Below, in pieces: positions 10,916-23,400 of a stretch of DNA of 64,000 bases. Each line of letters starts with the position of its first letter. The first letter of the stretch is position 1. The notes under the pieces were generated by a model. That model saw only the letters and a program-made list of their open reading frames with translations. It had not been told where the DNA came from and searched no databases. Both the position numbers and the translations under genes were made by a program. The stretch is from Flaveria trinervia (taxonomy: Eukaryota; Streptophyta; Magnoliopsida; Asterales; Asteraceae), in contig CM046442.1 in NCBI GenBank assembly GCA_025506515.1, positions 14,428,863 to 14,492,862 of the forward strand. Direction: 5' to 3'.

Positions 10916-11524
10916 GAAGGAACGAAAGTATAAATGAACGAAAGATTATGTATGAAAGAACGAAGTATGAATGAACGTAAATGAATTATCGGAATAATGT
11001 ACAGAACAGGATCTTGGTCATTCGACCTCAGTAATCGTGGCTGAGTGCCACGAAGAGGGTAAAGTATGACCGGATCTAGATAGAGAAGTGAGCGATAATG
11101 TAACACGTTGAATGAGCAAAGTTAATGAACGGAATGATGAGGATAATACTGATATTATCTGTATGTACGTATGATGTATGATCGTGAACGAATGTAAAGT
11201 AATGTATGTTCTATTTATAAAACTAGAACTCACTCAGCAACGCTGACTTTGATGTGTTTCCAGTTGGCAGGTAATGATTGCTGAGGATGGCACGGGCGCC
11301 TACTCAGCTCTTTTGGGATGGCATTCTTTTGATTAATGTTTTTGCATTGTAATGCGAACAAGCTATTTTGTAATGAATGTTGTATTAACTTGCAAAAGCA
11401 TTTACATGGAAATGAAAGTTTGTTTTAGTTTTCCGCTGCGATTTATTAAATACAAATGTAATTTTACGTTTTATGTGCGATGAGAACCCAGCTGTAAGCG
11501 TCCCGCGAACGGGGCCTTACAAGT

Positions 11525-11536
11525 TGGTATCAGAGC
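11525..11536 (+). promoter_or_regulatory. Element A primer-binding site (tRNA-iMet)
   Basis: TGGTATCAGAGC, the complement of the 3' end of plant initiator methionine tRNA, three bases after the LTR end. Confidence 0.92.
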
Positions 11537-11868
11537 CAAAGTTTAAGTGAAATGGGTAAATTTCAAAATAAACCTAATCTTAAACTGAGAATGGGATGGA
11601 AAGGGAATGGGATGCCCATCTGAGTAGCTACGTGCCATCAGGTATTTTCGTAAAGTTAACCGGTTTTATGTGCGCATGGTATGTGTTATGTGTTGTATGT
11701 GGATTTAAATACTGATGTAGTCAGGACAGGTAATGTTTGGGGTGTGAAGAGTAAAGTAAGTGGCTAATCACAACTGGCCACTGTAATTAGGGACTTACTA
11801 TACTTAACATAAACTAAGTTGTTCCCTTGAATGACTGTGTTGGTGTTTGAATCTTTCAGTTGCGCGTG

Positions 11869-13062
11869 ATGGCCGGAGGTAGATCTTCGAAAGCTTCACG
11901 GGGTGGAGGTCACGGTGCTGGACCACGACCCAAAAGAGGGAGACCCAGAGTTGAGAGGGTGGTTCATGAAGAACCAGAGACCCCTCATCCGGAGGGTGGC
12001 GACGAAAGCGCCAATCTGAGAGCCTCAGTAAAGGAGGCTGTTGTAGAAGAAGTCCATCAGGTCATGCAGACAATCTTACCGTCTGTGGTGACTGAAGTTA
12101 TTAAGGCTGTACGAGAAGGGGAAAGAAAAGAAAGAAACAGATCCTCTGGAGAACGGGAACAACCAGAGCCAGAAACGGTTCTATCTGATGACGAAGAGGA
12201 AGAAGAAGAGCCTGCGCCGGAGATGGCACGAGGATGTAAATATGGGGCTTTTATGAGATGCAAGCCCCCTACTTTTGATGGAAACGACACAACTGCAGCT
12301 GCTCACCGGTGGGTGAGGGAAATGGAAGCTGTTCTCGATATCAGCGAGTGCCGAGAGGACCAAAAGGTGAAGTTTGCTACCCACTCTTTTGTGGATTCAG
12401 CTCTGTGTTGGTGGGACAACATTGTCCAAGCTGAGGGTAGTAGGGCCATTGGGAAAATGAAATGGCCTGAGCTGAGAAGGTTGGTGATTGAGGAATTTTG
12501 TCCTCATCGGGAAATGGACAAGGTCGAAAGGGAGTTTTTGCAACTGGAGGGGGGAACTATGACGCACCAGCAGTACACCACTAAATTCAATGAGATGGCA
12601 CGTCTGGTGCCGGATCAGGTGACACCTTTGTCACAAAAGATTAAAAGATATATTCAGGGTTTGCCAGCGGATATTCGCAGGCACATGATCGCTGCCCTGC
12701 CGAGTACGTTTAGGTCGGCGGTGGATTTGGCAGGGAGATTGTACGAAGAGAGAACAATGGTGGTGACTGAGGGTGGCAAGAAGAGCGGTGGTGATCAAAA
12801 CTGGCGGGGGAAGAGGTTTGGTCGGGGTGATGCCTCGACGGGTAATAAGAAGGCACGAGCGGATGATCGCTGTGTGGTCACATCAAGTGCGGGGTCGAAA
12901 AGGTGTGGCAAGTGTGGAAGGGACCACGACGGGGAATGTAGGTTTGGGTCAAACTTATGCTTCAAATGTGGGAAGGCGTGGCACCTGGCAAGGGACTGTC
13001 GTATAGTCCGGTGCTATAACTGTGGTGAAGAGGGTCACGTAAGTAAGGATTGTAAGAAGTAG
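11869..13062 (+). CDS. Element A gag (397 codons)
   Basis: The start is ATGGCCGGAGG at 11869; element B keeps the same start, so the earlier in-frame GTG is not needed. The N-terminus is basic (residues 1-30), followed by an acidic run (about 105-120). A retrotransposon gag/capsid domain with CWWDNIV and EFCPHREMDK spans about 150-290. Nucleocapsid cysteine motifs are CGKCGRDHDGEC (about 346), CFKCGKAWHLARDC (about 364) and CYNCGEEGHVSKDC (about 382). The second knuckle has Trp where B has the usual Gly, which may weaken it. In B the frame reads on into pol where A has TAG (13060-13062), so the stop is probably a mutation in a single gag-pol polyprotein. This is the only undamaged long frame of any element here. 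Confidence 0.9.
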   Translation: MAGGRSSKASRGGGHGAGPRPKRGRPRVERVVHEEPETPHPEGGDESANLRASVKEAVVEEVHQVMQTILPSVVTEVIKAVREGERKERNRSSGEREQPEPETVLSDDEEEEEEPAPEMARGCKYGAFMRCKPPTFDGNDTTAAAHRWVREMEAVLDISECREDQKVKFATHSFVDSALCWWDNIVQAEGSRAIGKMKWPELRRLVIEEFCPHREMDKVEREFLQLEGGTMTHQQYTTKFNEMARLVPDQVTPLSQKIKRYIQGLPADIRRHMIAALPSTFRSAVDLAGRLYEERTMVVTEGGKKSGGDQNWRGKRFGRGDASTGNKKARADDRCVVTSSAGSKRCGKCGRDHDGECRFGSNLCFKCGKAWHLARDCRIVRCYNCGEEGHVSKDCKK

Positions 13063-16000
13063 AGGGCTAAGAGTTCTGGGATGAAGAGAACTGGAGGTGA
13101 AGGACCAAGGGCGAGCGCCAGGGCATTTACCATGACATAGGAGGAAGCTAGGATAGACCCTGATGTCGTGTCCGGTATGTTTCTGGTGAACCGAACTTTA
13201 GCTTCTGTGCTATTTGATTCTGGTGCTAGTAGGAGTTTTATTTCTGCTGCTTTCTGTGCTAAGCTGCCTGTTAGTAGTAGACGTGTTGATGCGCCCTTTG
13301 ATGTAGAAACTTCTATAGGTAAGTCTACTAGGATTTCGGAGATGATAGAAAACTGTGAGGTGGAATTAGAAGGTCACAAGTTTCCTGTTAGACCATTCGT
13401 GATGACCTTGGGTGGTTTTGATTTGGTTCTTGGGATGGATTGGCTAGCGGACTTCGAGGCGAACATTGTGTGTCGCAAGAAGATGATTCGGTTGACAACG
13501 CCTGTCAGAAGTTTGGTAACGGTTTATGGTGATCGGGTTACTACGATCCCGAAGGTGATCTCAATGGCGGTGGCGGGAAAGTGTATGAGGCATGGATGTA
13601 GCACCTACTTGGCTTATGTAAAGGATGTAGATGCACCAACACCACAACTGCCTGATGTACCGATTGTGAGTGACTTTCCAGACGTGTTCCCAGAAGATTT
13701 ACCAGGGGTACCACCTGACAGAGAAATTGAATTTCAGATTGATCTGATACCGGGTGCCCAACCTGTAGCCAAGGCACCATATCGGTTAGCTCCGACGGAG
13801 ATGAAAGAGTTGATGGAGCAGTTGCAAAAGCTGCTGGATAAGGGATTCATTAGGTCGAGTATCTCTCCTTGGGGTGCTCCGGTATTGTTTGTAAAGAAGA
13901 AGGATGGTAGTATGAGGATGTGCATTGACTACCGCGAGCTGAACAAGTTGACAGTGAAGAACCGATACCCCTTACCGAGAATAGATGATCTGTTCGATCA
14001 GCTTCAGGGTGCCAGTTGGTTTTCAAGAATAGATCTTCGGTCCGGCTATCATCAGTTGAAGGTGAAGGAACAAGATATCCCTAAAACAGCTTTCCGCACG
14101 CGCTATGGTCATTACGAGTTTCTTGCCATGTCCTTTGGTTTGACCAACGCGCCAGCTGCTTTTATGGATCTGATGAACCGTGTGTGTCGACCGATGCTGG
14201 ATAAATTAGTGATTGTGTTTATTGATGATATCCTGATTTACTCAAGGAGCGAAGTAGAGCATGCCGGTCACATTCGAGAGATTCTAGAGACGTTGAGAAG
14301 GGAGAAATTGTATGCTAAATTCTTCAAGTGCGTATTTTGGTTGCGTGAAGTTCAGTTTTTGGGTCATGTGGTGAATCCTGACGGGATTATGGTGGACCCG
14401 GCGAAGGTGGAGGCGGTTATACAATGGAGGTCACCAAAGACACCATCCGAGATCCGTAGTTTCTTGGGCTTGGCGGGGCTACTATAGAAGATTCATCCAA
14501 GACTTCTCTAAGATTGCTTCTCCACTAACTAAGTTGACCCAAAAGGATGTGAAGTTTGTATGGGGTCAAGCTCAAGAGAAGGCGTTCGAAGAGCTGAAGG
14601 CAAGACTGACTCAAGCTCCTGTTCTGTCATTACCCGATGGAAGCGAAGATCTAGTGGTTTATTTTGATGCTTCCTACTCAGGGTTGGGGTGTGTGTTAAT
14701 GCAGAGAGGGAAGGTTATAGCCTACGCATCCCGACAGTTGAAAGTTCATGAGGTTAATTATCCCACTCATGACTTCGAGCTAGCAGCCGTGGTCTTTGCG
14801 TTAAAGATTTGGAGGCACTATCTCTACGGGACGAAGTGCACCATATTCACTGACCACAAGAGTCTGAAGCACTTCTTCGAGCAAAAAGACCTGAACATGA
14901 GGCAGAGGCGATGGTTGGAGCTTATAAAGGATTATGATTGCGAGATCCATTACCATCCGGGCAAAGCTAATGTGGTTGCGGATGCCCTTAGCCGAAGGAA
15001 GGCCCGAACCGATTCGAGTGAAAGCTTATCAACTGATCATGACCTCTGATGTGATGAAGCAAATCAAGGAGTTTCAAGATGAGGCATTGAAAGAAGATCA
15101 CCTTAACTCGGAAAGAATGAGAGGTCTGGTTGGGGAATTGGGTCAAAACACACTCGGTGTTAGAACTCGATTAGGTCGTGTGTGGATTCCTCGTTTTGGG
15201 GATCTACGGGTGAAGATAATGGATGAAGCTCACAAGACTCGATACTCCACTCATCCTGGTGCCACGAAAATGTACCATGACATGAAGAAAGATTATTGGT
15301 GGCCGGGTGTGAAGCGTGACGTGGTGGAGTATGTGAGTAAGTGCCTTACTTGCTTACAGGTGAAGGCAGAGCATCAAAAGCCGTATGGGAAGATCCAACC
15401 TTTGGATATACCGGAATGGAAGTGGAGCACATCACCATGGACTTCATTATGAAGCTGCCACGTACTTCGAAAGGGTACGATGCCATATGGGTGATAGTTG
15501 ATCGTTTGACGAAGAGTGCTCACTTTCTACCGATCCACGAGACGTATTCATCTGAGAGGTTGGCCGATCTGTTCATCAAGGAAATTGTAACTCGTCATGG
15601 TGTGCCGGTATCTATTGTGTCTGATCGCGACACTCGGTTTACATCTAAATTTTGGAAGAAATTCCACGACGCTATGGGGACGAGGTTACATATTAGCACG
15701 GCTTATCATCCCCAAACCGATGGTCAGTCAGAAAGGACCATTCAGACATTGGAAGACATGCTTCGAGCATGTGTGATTGATTTTTGTGGAAGTTGGGATG
15801 ACCACCTACCGTTGGCTGAATTCTCCTACAACAGCTATCATGCCAGCATTGGTATGCCGCCATATGAGATGCTATACGGTAGGAGATGCAGAAAACCCGT
15901 TTGGTGGGGTGATATTGGTCAGAAGGAATTGGGGAGCGTTGAGGTAATCGAGGCTACGACTGAGAAGCTTGAAAAGATCAAAGCCTTTATGAAGGCAGCC

Positions 16001-16477
16001 AAAGACAGACAAAAGTCGTATGCTGATAAACGACGTAGGCCGATTGAGTTCCAGGTGGGTGACCGGGTTATGCTGAAGGTCTCACCTTGGAAGGGTATTA
16101 TCCGATTCAGAAAGCAGGGCAAGTTAAGCCCAAGGTATATAGGCCCTTTCCGAATCATTGCTCGAGTAGGAGAGGTGGCCTATAGACTGGAGTTATCGGA
16201 TGAGTTAAATGGAATTCACCCGACATTCCATGTATCTCATCTAAGGAAGTGCCTAGCAGATGAAGATACGATAGTCCTATGGGAAGATATCAAAGTAGAT
16301 GAGCGGCTCAATTATGTGGAGCAACCAGTGGCAATCATCGACCGAAAGGAGAAAAGGCTAAGGAACAAAGTGGTTCCTCTTGTGCGTGTACAGTGGAAGC
16401 ACAGGAAGGGATTCGAGTCAACGTGGGAGACTGAGGAAGAAATGAGACAGCATTACCCACGTTTGTTCGACGAATAA
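13063..16477 (+). pseudogene. Element A pol: protease, RT, RNase H, integrase, chromodomain (broken)
   Basis: Protease: LFDSGASRSFIS at about 13210. RT: YRELNKLTVKNRYPLPRIDD and the active-site FIDDILIYS at 14218. RNase H: DASYSGLGCVL and TDHKSLKHFF (14660-14880). Integrase: zinc-binding H-H-C-C around 15250-15355, catalytic Asp near 15497 and 15620, Glu near 15726, then the GPF/Y module (YIGPFRII). Chromodomain: VQWKHRKGFESTWETEEEM, ending at 16477, likely guiding insertion into heterochromatin. Compared with B there are a TAG at 13137, an extra G near 14474, lost bases near 14995, and a lost G near 15424. Each is a small lesion in otherwise well-kept coding DNA, so the element is young or the assembly has indel errors. 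Confidence 0.93.
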
Positions 16478-16500
16478 CAGGTTTCGGGGACGAAACCTAT

Positions 16501-16514
16501 TTAAGGGGGGTGGA
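16501..16514 (+). promoter_or_regulatory. Element A polypurine tract
   Basis: TTAAGGGGGGTGGA directly before the 3' LTR at 16517. The mirror copy in B is at 20382-20395. Confidence 0.8.
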
Positions 16515-16516
16515 CT

Positions 16517-18212
16517 TGTAACACCCGGATACTTATTATTTTGAAGCCGGTGAAGAAAGAAAAGAAAATAAAGTTCAAAGTCGAGGGACCAAACTCGCCA
16601 ACGAAGAAAAGTTGGGAATGTGGTGATATTAGTAGGGAGAGGGCAGCCCACTCTCCCCACACACACCCCACATTTCAGATTTCATAGAGAGAAGAAGAGA
16701 GAAAGGAGAAAAAGTTGGTTCGAGTTAGTTCGGGTCGCCAAAATCATCGTGTAGCAAGCCAAATCGAAGCTCTTGTCGTTGTGCTCGTTTGTGTGAGTTC
16801 TAGAGCCCCACTTTTACTTTTTTCGAACGATTTTGGGGCTGGAAAACATCTGAAATCGGGTTTTTGAGTATGTGTATGTTGACCCGTTTGTGTATGTGTA
16901 TGTGTATGTATGATGCGTTTGTGGCTTGATTGTGAGCTTGTGTGTGCTTGAGTGGTGTCGTGGTATGCATCCCTAAGGTTTAGGATGGTTGATTTGGGCT
17001 TAAAATGGGTTTAGAGGAGTTTGGAGGCCGAAAACCCTCGGCTGCAGTCGGGATGAACTGCATTCTGCATCAGTTAGGGCTAGGCGACCGACTGGAGGCC
17101 GAATGGAGGCCATACGGCCGATTAGGGTGCGATTGGGGTCCATTCGCACGATTGAAGGGCCAGTCGCATGGGGGTCATGCGACTAAAGGTCCAGTCGCAT
17201 AAGTACTCATCCGCATTAATCCTATTCGCATGAGGTCCATCTGTATTGTCCATTCGCACGACTGGATGTTCATTCCTATAGGTGTTCATCCGTATTAGTT
17301 CATTCGCATGATGTTCAGTCGCATGGAGGCCATGCGACTAAAGGGTGTCCATACGCCCGAATAGGGCTGTTGCACCCGTGGGAAGCGTAGTTTGACTTCT
17401 GACTTTCGGGAGAAAGGGCAAATGTAAGTTTTGACGTAAAGGTTTTCGTAAGAGCATGTAAGATGACGATTGAGGCCTTAGAGAACATGCTGGGCATGAT
17501 GATGATGATGTTGCATGTTTAGGCTTGTTACGTATGTATGATGTTGCCCTGTATGATGATGATGATTGCGTATGATATGTTCCTTATTATGATGTATGTT
17601 TATCCTTCTGTTGGCTTTACGTGTCATGTTAATGAATGAATGAAGTATTATGTAACGTAAAGTGAAAGATAATGAAAGGGGAACATAAAGTAAGAATGCA
17701 TGCATTATTGAATGATGAACGAACGAAGGAAAGGCTTGCAAGCACATAATGAGGTGAGCAACCCTGTTGTTGCAACAACTCGGATGGTATGCAATCCTTG
17801 AGATTGCTATGAGGTGAGCACCCCTATGGTTGCAACAGACTCGGACAGGGCGTTATTGTGAAGTTGCCACGAGGTGAGCAACCCTATGGTTGCAAGAGAC
17901 TCGGAAAGCATGCTATCGTTGAAATTGGCAATTGGGGTGAGCAACTATATGGTTGCAATAGACTCGGATAGCGCGAAGTCATTGGGATTGTTAATGAGGT
18001 GAGCGACCCTGTTGTCGCAACAGACTCGAAGGAACGAACGTATAAATGAACGAAAGATTATGTATGAAAGAACGAAGTATGAATGAACGTAAATGAATTA
18101 TCGGAATAATGTACAGAACAGGATCTTGGTCATTCGACCTCAGTAATCGTGGCTGAGTGCCACGAAGAGGTTAAAGTATGACCGGATCTAGATAGAGAAG
18201 TGAACGATAATG
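16517..18212 (+). repeat. Element A 3' LTR, first part
   Basis: Near-identical to 9409-11103. It stops at TAATG (18208-18212), the target duplication of element B, and resumes after 27557. Confidence 0.95.
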
Positions 18213-20381
18213 TGTAAGGCCCCGTTTCCGGGACGCTTACAGCTGGGTTCTCATCGCACATCAAATGTATAATTACATTTGTATTTAATAAATTGCAGCG
18301 GAAAACTAAAACAAACTTTCATTTCCATGTAAATGCTTTTGCAAGTTAATACAACATTCATTACAAAATAGCTTGTTCGCATTACAATGCAAAAACATTA
18401 ATCAAAGAATGCCATCCCAAAAGGGCTGAGTAGCTTCACGGGTGCCATCCTAAGCAAACATTACCTGCCAACTGGAAAACATATAAAAAGTCAGCGTTGC
18501 TGAGTGAGTTCTAGTTTTCTTATAAAACATACTTTACTTTCATATAAAACCCTTCGTTACTTTTACATGATCACACATCGTACGTACACATAGATAATAT
18601 CATTATTATCTTCTTCATTCATTCATTCGTTCATTCATACTTCGTTCTTTCATACGTGTTCTTTTGTTCCTTCATACGTTCGTTCCTTCGAGTCTGTTGC
18701 GATAACAGGGTCGCTCACCTCATTAACAATCCTAACGACTTCGCGCTAACCGAGTCTGTTGCAACCATAAAGTTGCTCACCCCAATTGCCAGTTTTAACG
18801 ATAGCATGCTTTCCGAGTCTCTTGCAACCATAGGGTTGCTCACCTCATGGCAACTTCACAATAACGCGTTGTCCGAGTCTGTTGCAACAACTGAGTTGCT
18901 CACCTTCTTTCTCTGGCCATCTTAATGATGCCTATGATCCGAGTCTTTTGCAACCACACGTTGCTCACCCCATTGGCAATCTCCATGATTACCTGTGATC
19001 CGAGTCTTTTGCAACCACACGTTGCTCACCCCATTGGCAATCTCCATGATTGCCTGTGATCCGAGTCTTTTGCAACCACACGTTGCTCACCTCATTGTAT
19101 GCTTGCAAGCCTTTCCTTCATTCATTCGTCATTCATAATGCATGCATTCTTACTTTATGTTCCCCTTTCATTATCTTTCACTTTACGTTACACATACTTC
19201 ATTTATTCATTAACATGACACGTAGGGCCACAAGAAAGATAACATACATCATAATAAGGAACATATCATACACATTCATCATCATCATACAGGGCAACAT
19301 CATGCATACATAACAAGCCCTAATCATGCAACATCATCATCATCATCATGCCCAACATGCTTCTAAGGCCTCAAGCGTCATCTTACAAACTCTATGGGAA
19401 CCTTTACGTCAAAACTTACATCTGCACTTTCCCCCAAAAGTCAGAAGTCAATCTACACCTTCCTCGGGTACAACAGCCCTATTCGGGCGTATGGACACCC
19501 TTCAGTCGCGTGGCCTCCATGCGACTGAACACTATGCGAATGGACTCATGCGGATGAACACCTATGCGAATGAACATCCAGTCGTGCGAATGGACAATGC
19601 GGATGGACCTCATGCGAATAGGATTAATGCGGATGAGCACTTATGCGCAGGACCTTCAGTCGCATGACCTCCATGCGACTGGCCTTTCAATCGTGCGAAT
19701 GGACCTTCAATCGTGCGAATGGACATTCAATCGTGCGAATGGACCCCAATCGCACCCTAATCGGCCGTATGGCCTCCATTCGGCCTCCAGTCGGTCGCCT
19801 AGCCCTAACTGATGCAGAATGCAGTTCATCCCGACTGCAGCCGAGGGTTTTCGGCCTCCAAACTCATCCAAACCCATTTTAAGCCCAAATCAACCATCCT
19901 AAACCTTAGGGATGCGTATCACGACACCATTCAAGCACACACAACCTCACAATCAAGCCACAAACGCATCATACATACACATACACATACACATACACAA
20001 ACGGGTCAACATACACATACCCACAAAAAAACGATTTCAGATGTTTTACAGCCCCAAAATCGTTTGAAAACAAGTAAAAGTGGGGTTCTAGAACTCACAT
20101 AAATGAGCAAAATGACAAGAGCTTCGATTTGGCTTGCTTCACGATGATTTTGGTGACCCGAACCAACTCAAACCAACTTTTCCTCTTTCTCTTCTTTCTC
20201 TCTTCTTCTCTTTATGAAGCTGAAATGTGGGGTGTGTGGGGAGAGTGGGCTGCCCTCTTCCTACTAATATCACCACATTTCCCAACTTTTCTTCGTTGGC
20301 GAGTTTGGTCCCTCGACTTTTGGACTTTATTTTCTTTTCTTTCTTCACCGGCTTCAAAATAATAAATATTCGGGTGTTACA
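18213..20381 (-). repeat. Element B 3' LTR (2169 bp)
   Basis: On the plus strand it begins TGTAAGGCCCCG and ends GGGTGTTACA. It carries the seven-unit ~61-bp minisatellite (18685-19100) and the CGCATG/CGACTG cluster (19495-19800). Confidence 0.95.
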
Positions 20382-20395
20382 AGTCCACCCCCCTT
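20382..20395 (-). promoter_or_regulatory. Element B polypurine tract
   Basis: The minus strand reads AAGGGGGGTGGACT directly before the 3' LTR. Confidence 0.8.
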
Positions 20396-20420
20396 AAATA
20401 GGTTTCGTCCCCGAAACCTG

Positions 20421-23400
20421 TTATTCGTCGAACAAACGTGGATAATGCTGTCTCATTTCTTCCTCAGTCTCCCACGTTGACTCGGATCCCTTCCTATGCT
20501 TCCACTGTACACGCACAAGAGGAACCACTTTATTCCTTAGCCTCCTCTCCTTTCGGTCGATGATTGCCACTGGTTGCTCCACATAATTGAGCCGTTCATC
20601 TACTTCGATATCTTCCAATGGGACAATCATATCTTCATCTGCTAAGCACTTTCTTAGATGTGATACATGGTATGTTGGGTGAATTCCATTTAACTCATCC
20701 GGTAACTCCAGTCTATAGGCCACCTCTCCCACTCGAGCAATGATTCGGAAAGGGCCTATATACCTTGGGCTCAACTTGCCCCGCTTTCTGAATCGGATAA
20801 TACCCTTCCAAGGTGAGACCTTCAACATAACCGGTCACCCACCTAGAACTCAATGGCCTACGTCGTTTATCAGCATACGACTTCTGTCTATCTTTGGCTG
20901 CCTTCATAAAGGCTTTAATCTTTTCAAGCTTCTCTGTCGTAGCCTCGATTACCTCGACGCTCCCCAATTCCTTCTGACCAATATCACCCCAACAAACGGG
21001 TGTTCTGCATCTCCTACCGTATAGCATCTCATATGGTGGCATACCAATACTGGCATGATAGTTCTTGTTGTATGAGAATTCGGCTAACGGTAAGTGGTCA
21101 TCCCAACTTCCACCAAAATCGATCACACATGCCCGCAGCATGTCTTCCAATGTCTGAATGGTTCTTTCTGACTGACCATCGGTTTGGGGATGATAAGCCA
21201 TGCTAATATGTAACCTCGTCCCCATAGCATCGTGGAATTTCTTCCAAAATTTAGATGTAAACCGAGTGTCGCGATCAGACACAATAGACACCGGCACACC
21301 ATGACGAGTTACAATTTCCCTGATGAATAGATCAGCCAACCTCTCAGATGAATACGTCTCACGGATTGGTAGAAAATGAGCGCTCTTCGTCAGACGATCA
21401 ACTATCACCCATATGGCATCATACCCCTTCGGGGTACGCGGCAGCTTTGTAATGAAGTCCATGGTGATGTGCTCCCACTTCCATTCCGGTATATCCAAAG
21501 GTTGGATCTTCCCATACGGCTTTTGATGCTCTGCCTTCACTTGTAAGCAAGTAAGGCACTTACTCACATACTCCACGACGTCACGCTTCATACCCAGCCA
21601 CCAATAATCTTTCTTCATGTCATGGTACATTTTCGTGGCACCAGGATGAATGAAGTATCGAGTCTTGTGGGCTTCATCCATTATCTTCACCCGTAAATCC
21701 CCAAAATGAGGAATCCACACACGACCGAATCGAGTTCTAACACCGAATGTATTTTCACCCAATTCCCCAACCAGACCTCTCATTCTTTCCGAGTTAAGGT
21801 GATCTTCTTTCAATGCCTCATCTTGAAACTCCTTAACTTGCTTCATCACATCGGAGGTCATGATTAATTGATAAGCTTTCACCCGAATCGGTTCGGGCCT
21901 TTCCTTTCGGCTAAGGGCATCCGCCACCACATTAGCTTTGCCTTGATGGTAATGGATCTCGCAATCATAATCCTTTATCAGCTCCAACCATCTCCTCTGC
22001 CTCATGTTCAGATCCTTCTACTCGAAGAAATACTTCAAGCTCTTATGGTCGGTGAATATGGTGCACTTCGTCCCGTAGAGATAGTGCCTCCAAATCTTTA
22101 ACGCAAAGACTACGGTTGCTAGCTCCAAGTCATGAGTGGGATAATTAACCTCATGAACTTTCAACTGCCGGGATGCATAGGCTATAACCTTCCCTCTCTG
22201 CATTAACACACACCCCAACCCTGAGTAGGAAGCATCAGAATAGACCACCAGATCTTCGCTTCCATCGGGTAATGACAGAACAAGAGCTTGAGTCAGTCTT
22301 GCCTTCAGCTCTTCGAACGCCTTCTCTTGAGCTTGACCCCATACAAACTTCACATCCTTTCGAGTCAACTTAGTTAGTGGGGAAGCAATCTTAGAGAAGT
22401 CTTGGATGAATCTTCTATAGTAGCCCGCTAAACCCAAGAAACTACGGATCTCGAATGGCGTCTTTGGTGACCTCCATTGCATAACCGCCTCCACCTTCGC
22501 CGGGTCAACCATAATCCCGTCAGGATTCACCACATAACCCAAAAACTGAACTTCGTGCAACCAAAACGTGCACTTGGAGAATTTAGCATACAATTTCTCC
22601 CTTCTCAACGTCTCCAGAACCTCTCGAATGTGACCGGCATGCTCAATCTTGCTCTTCGAATAAATCAGGATATCATCAATAAACACAATCATTGATTTAT
22701 CCAACATAGGCCAACACACACGGTTCATCAGATCCATAAAAGCAGCTGGCGCATTGGTCAAACCAAAGGCATGACAAGAAACTCATAATGACCATAGCGC
22801 ATGCGGAAAGCTGTTTTAGGGATATCTTGTTCCTTTACCTTCAACTGATGATAGCCAGACCGAAGATCTATTCTTGAAAACCAACTGGCACCCTGAAGCT
22901 GATCGAACAAATCATCTATCCTCGGTAAGGGGTAGCGGTTCTTCACCGTCAACTTGTTCAGCTCGCGGTAGTCAATGCACATCCTCATACTACCATCCTT
23001 CTTCTTTACAAACAGGACCGGAGCACCCCAAGGAGAGATACTCGGTCTAATGAACCCCTTATCAAGCAACTCTTGCAACTGTTCCATCAACTCTTTCATC
23101 TCCGTCGGAGCTAACCGATATGGTGCCTTGGCAACAGGTTGGGCACCCGGTATCAGATCAATCTGAAATTCAATTTCTCTGTCAGGTGGTACCCCTGGTA
23201 AATCTTCTGGGAATACGTCTGGAAAGTCACACACAACCGGTACATCAGACAGTTGTGGTGTTAGTGCATCTACATCCTTTACATAAGCCAAGTAGGCGCT
23301 ACATCCACGCCTCATACACTTTCCCGCCACCGCCATTGAGATCACCTTCGGGATCGTAGTAACCCAATCACCATAAACCGTTACCAAACATCCATCAGGC

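Larger units (their letters stand above)
9409..11521 (+). repeat. Element A 5' LTR (2113 bp)
   Basis: Starts TGTAACACCCGG and ends CCTTACA, followed three bases later by the primer-binding site. Inside are a cluster of CGCATG/CGACTG words (10010-10260), five units of about 60 bp containing GAGGTGAGC...TTGCAACAGACTCGG (10640-10915), and a TATTTATAAAA TATA-like word near 11212. Short ORFs inside it are not conserved between LTR copies and are not genes. Confidence 0.95.

Noticed and set aside
18685..19100. Regular direct repeats with variable parts between them, CRISPR-like in spacing
   Set aside because: They are a diverged ~61-bp minisatellite inside a plant LTR, repeated in the sister LTR and in element A; no cas genes, and the genome is plant nuclear.
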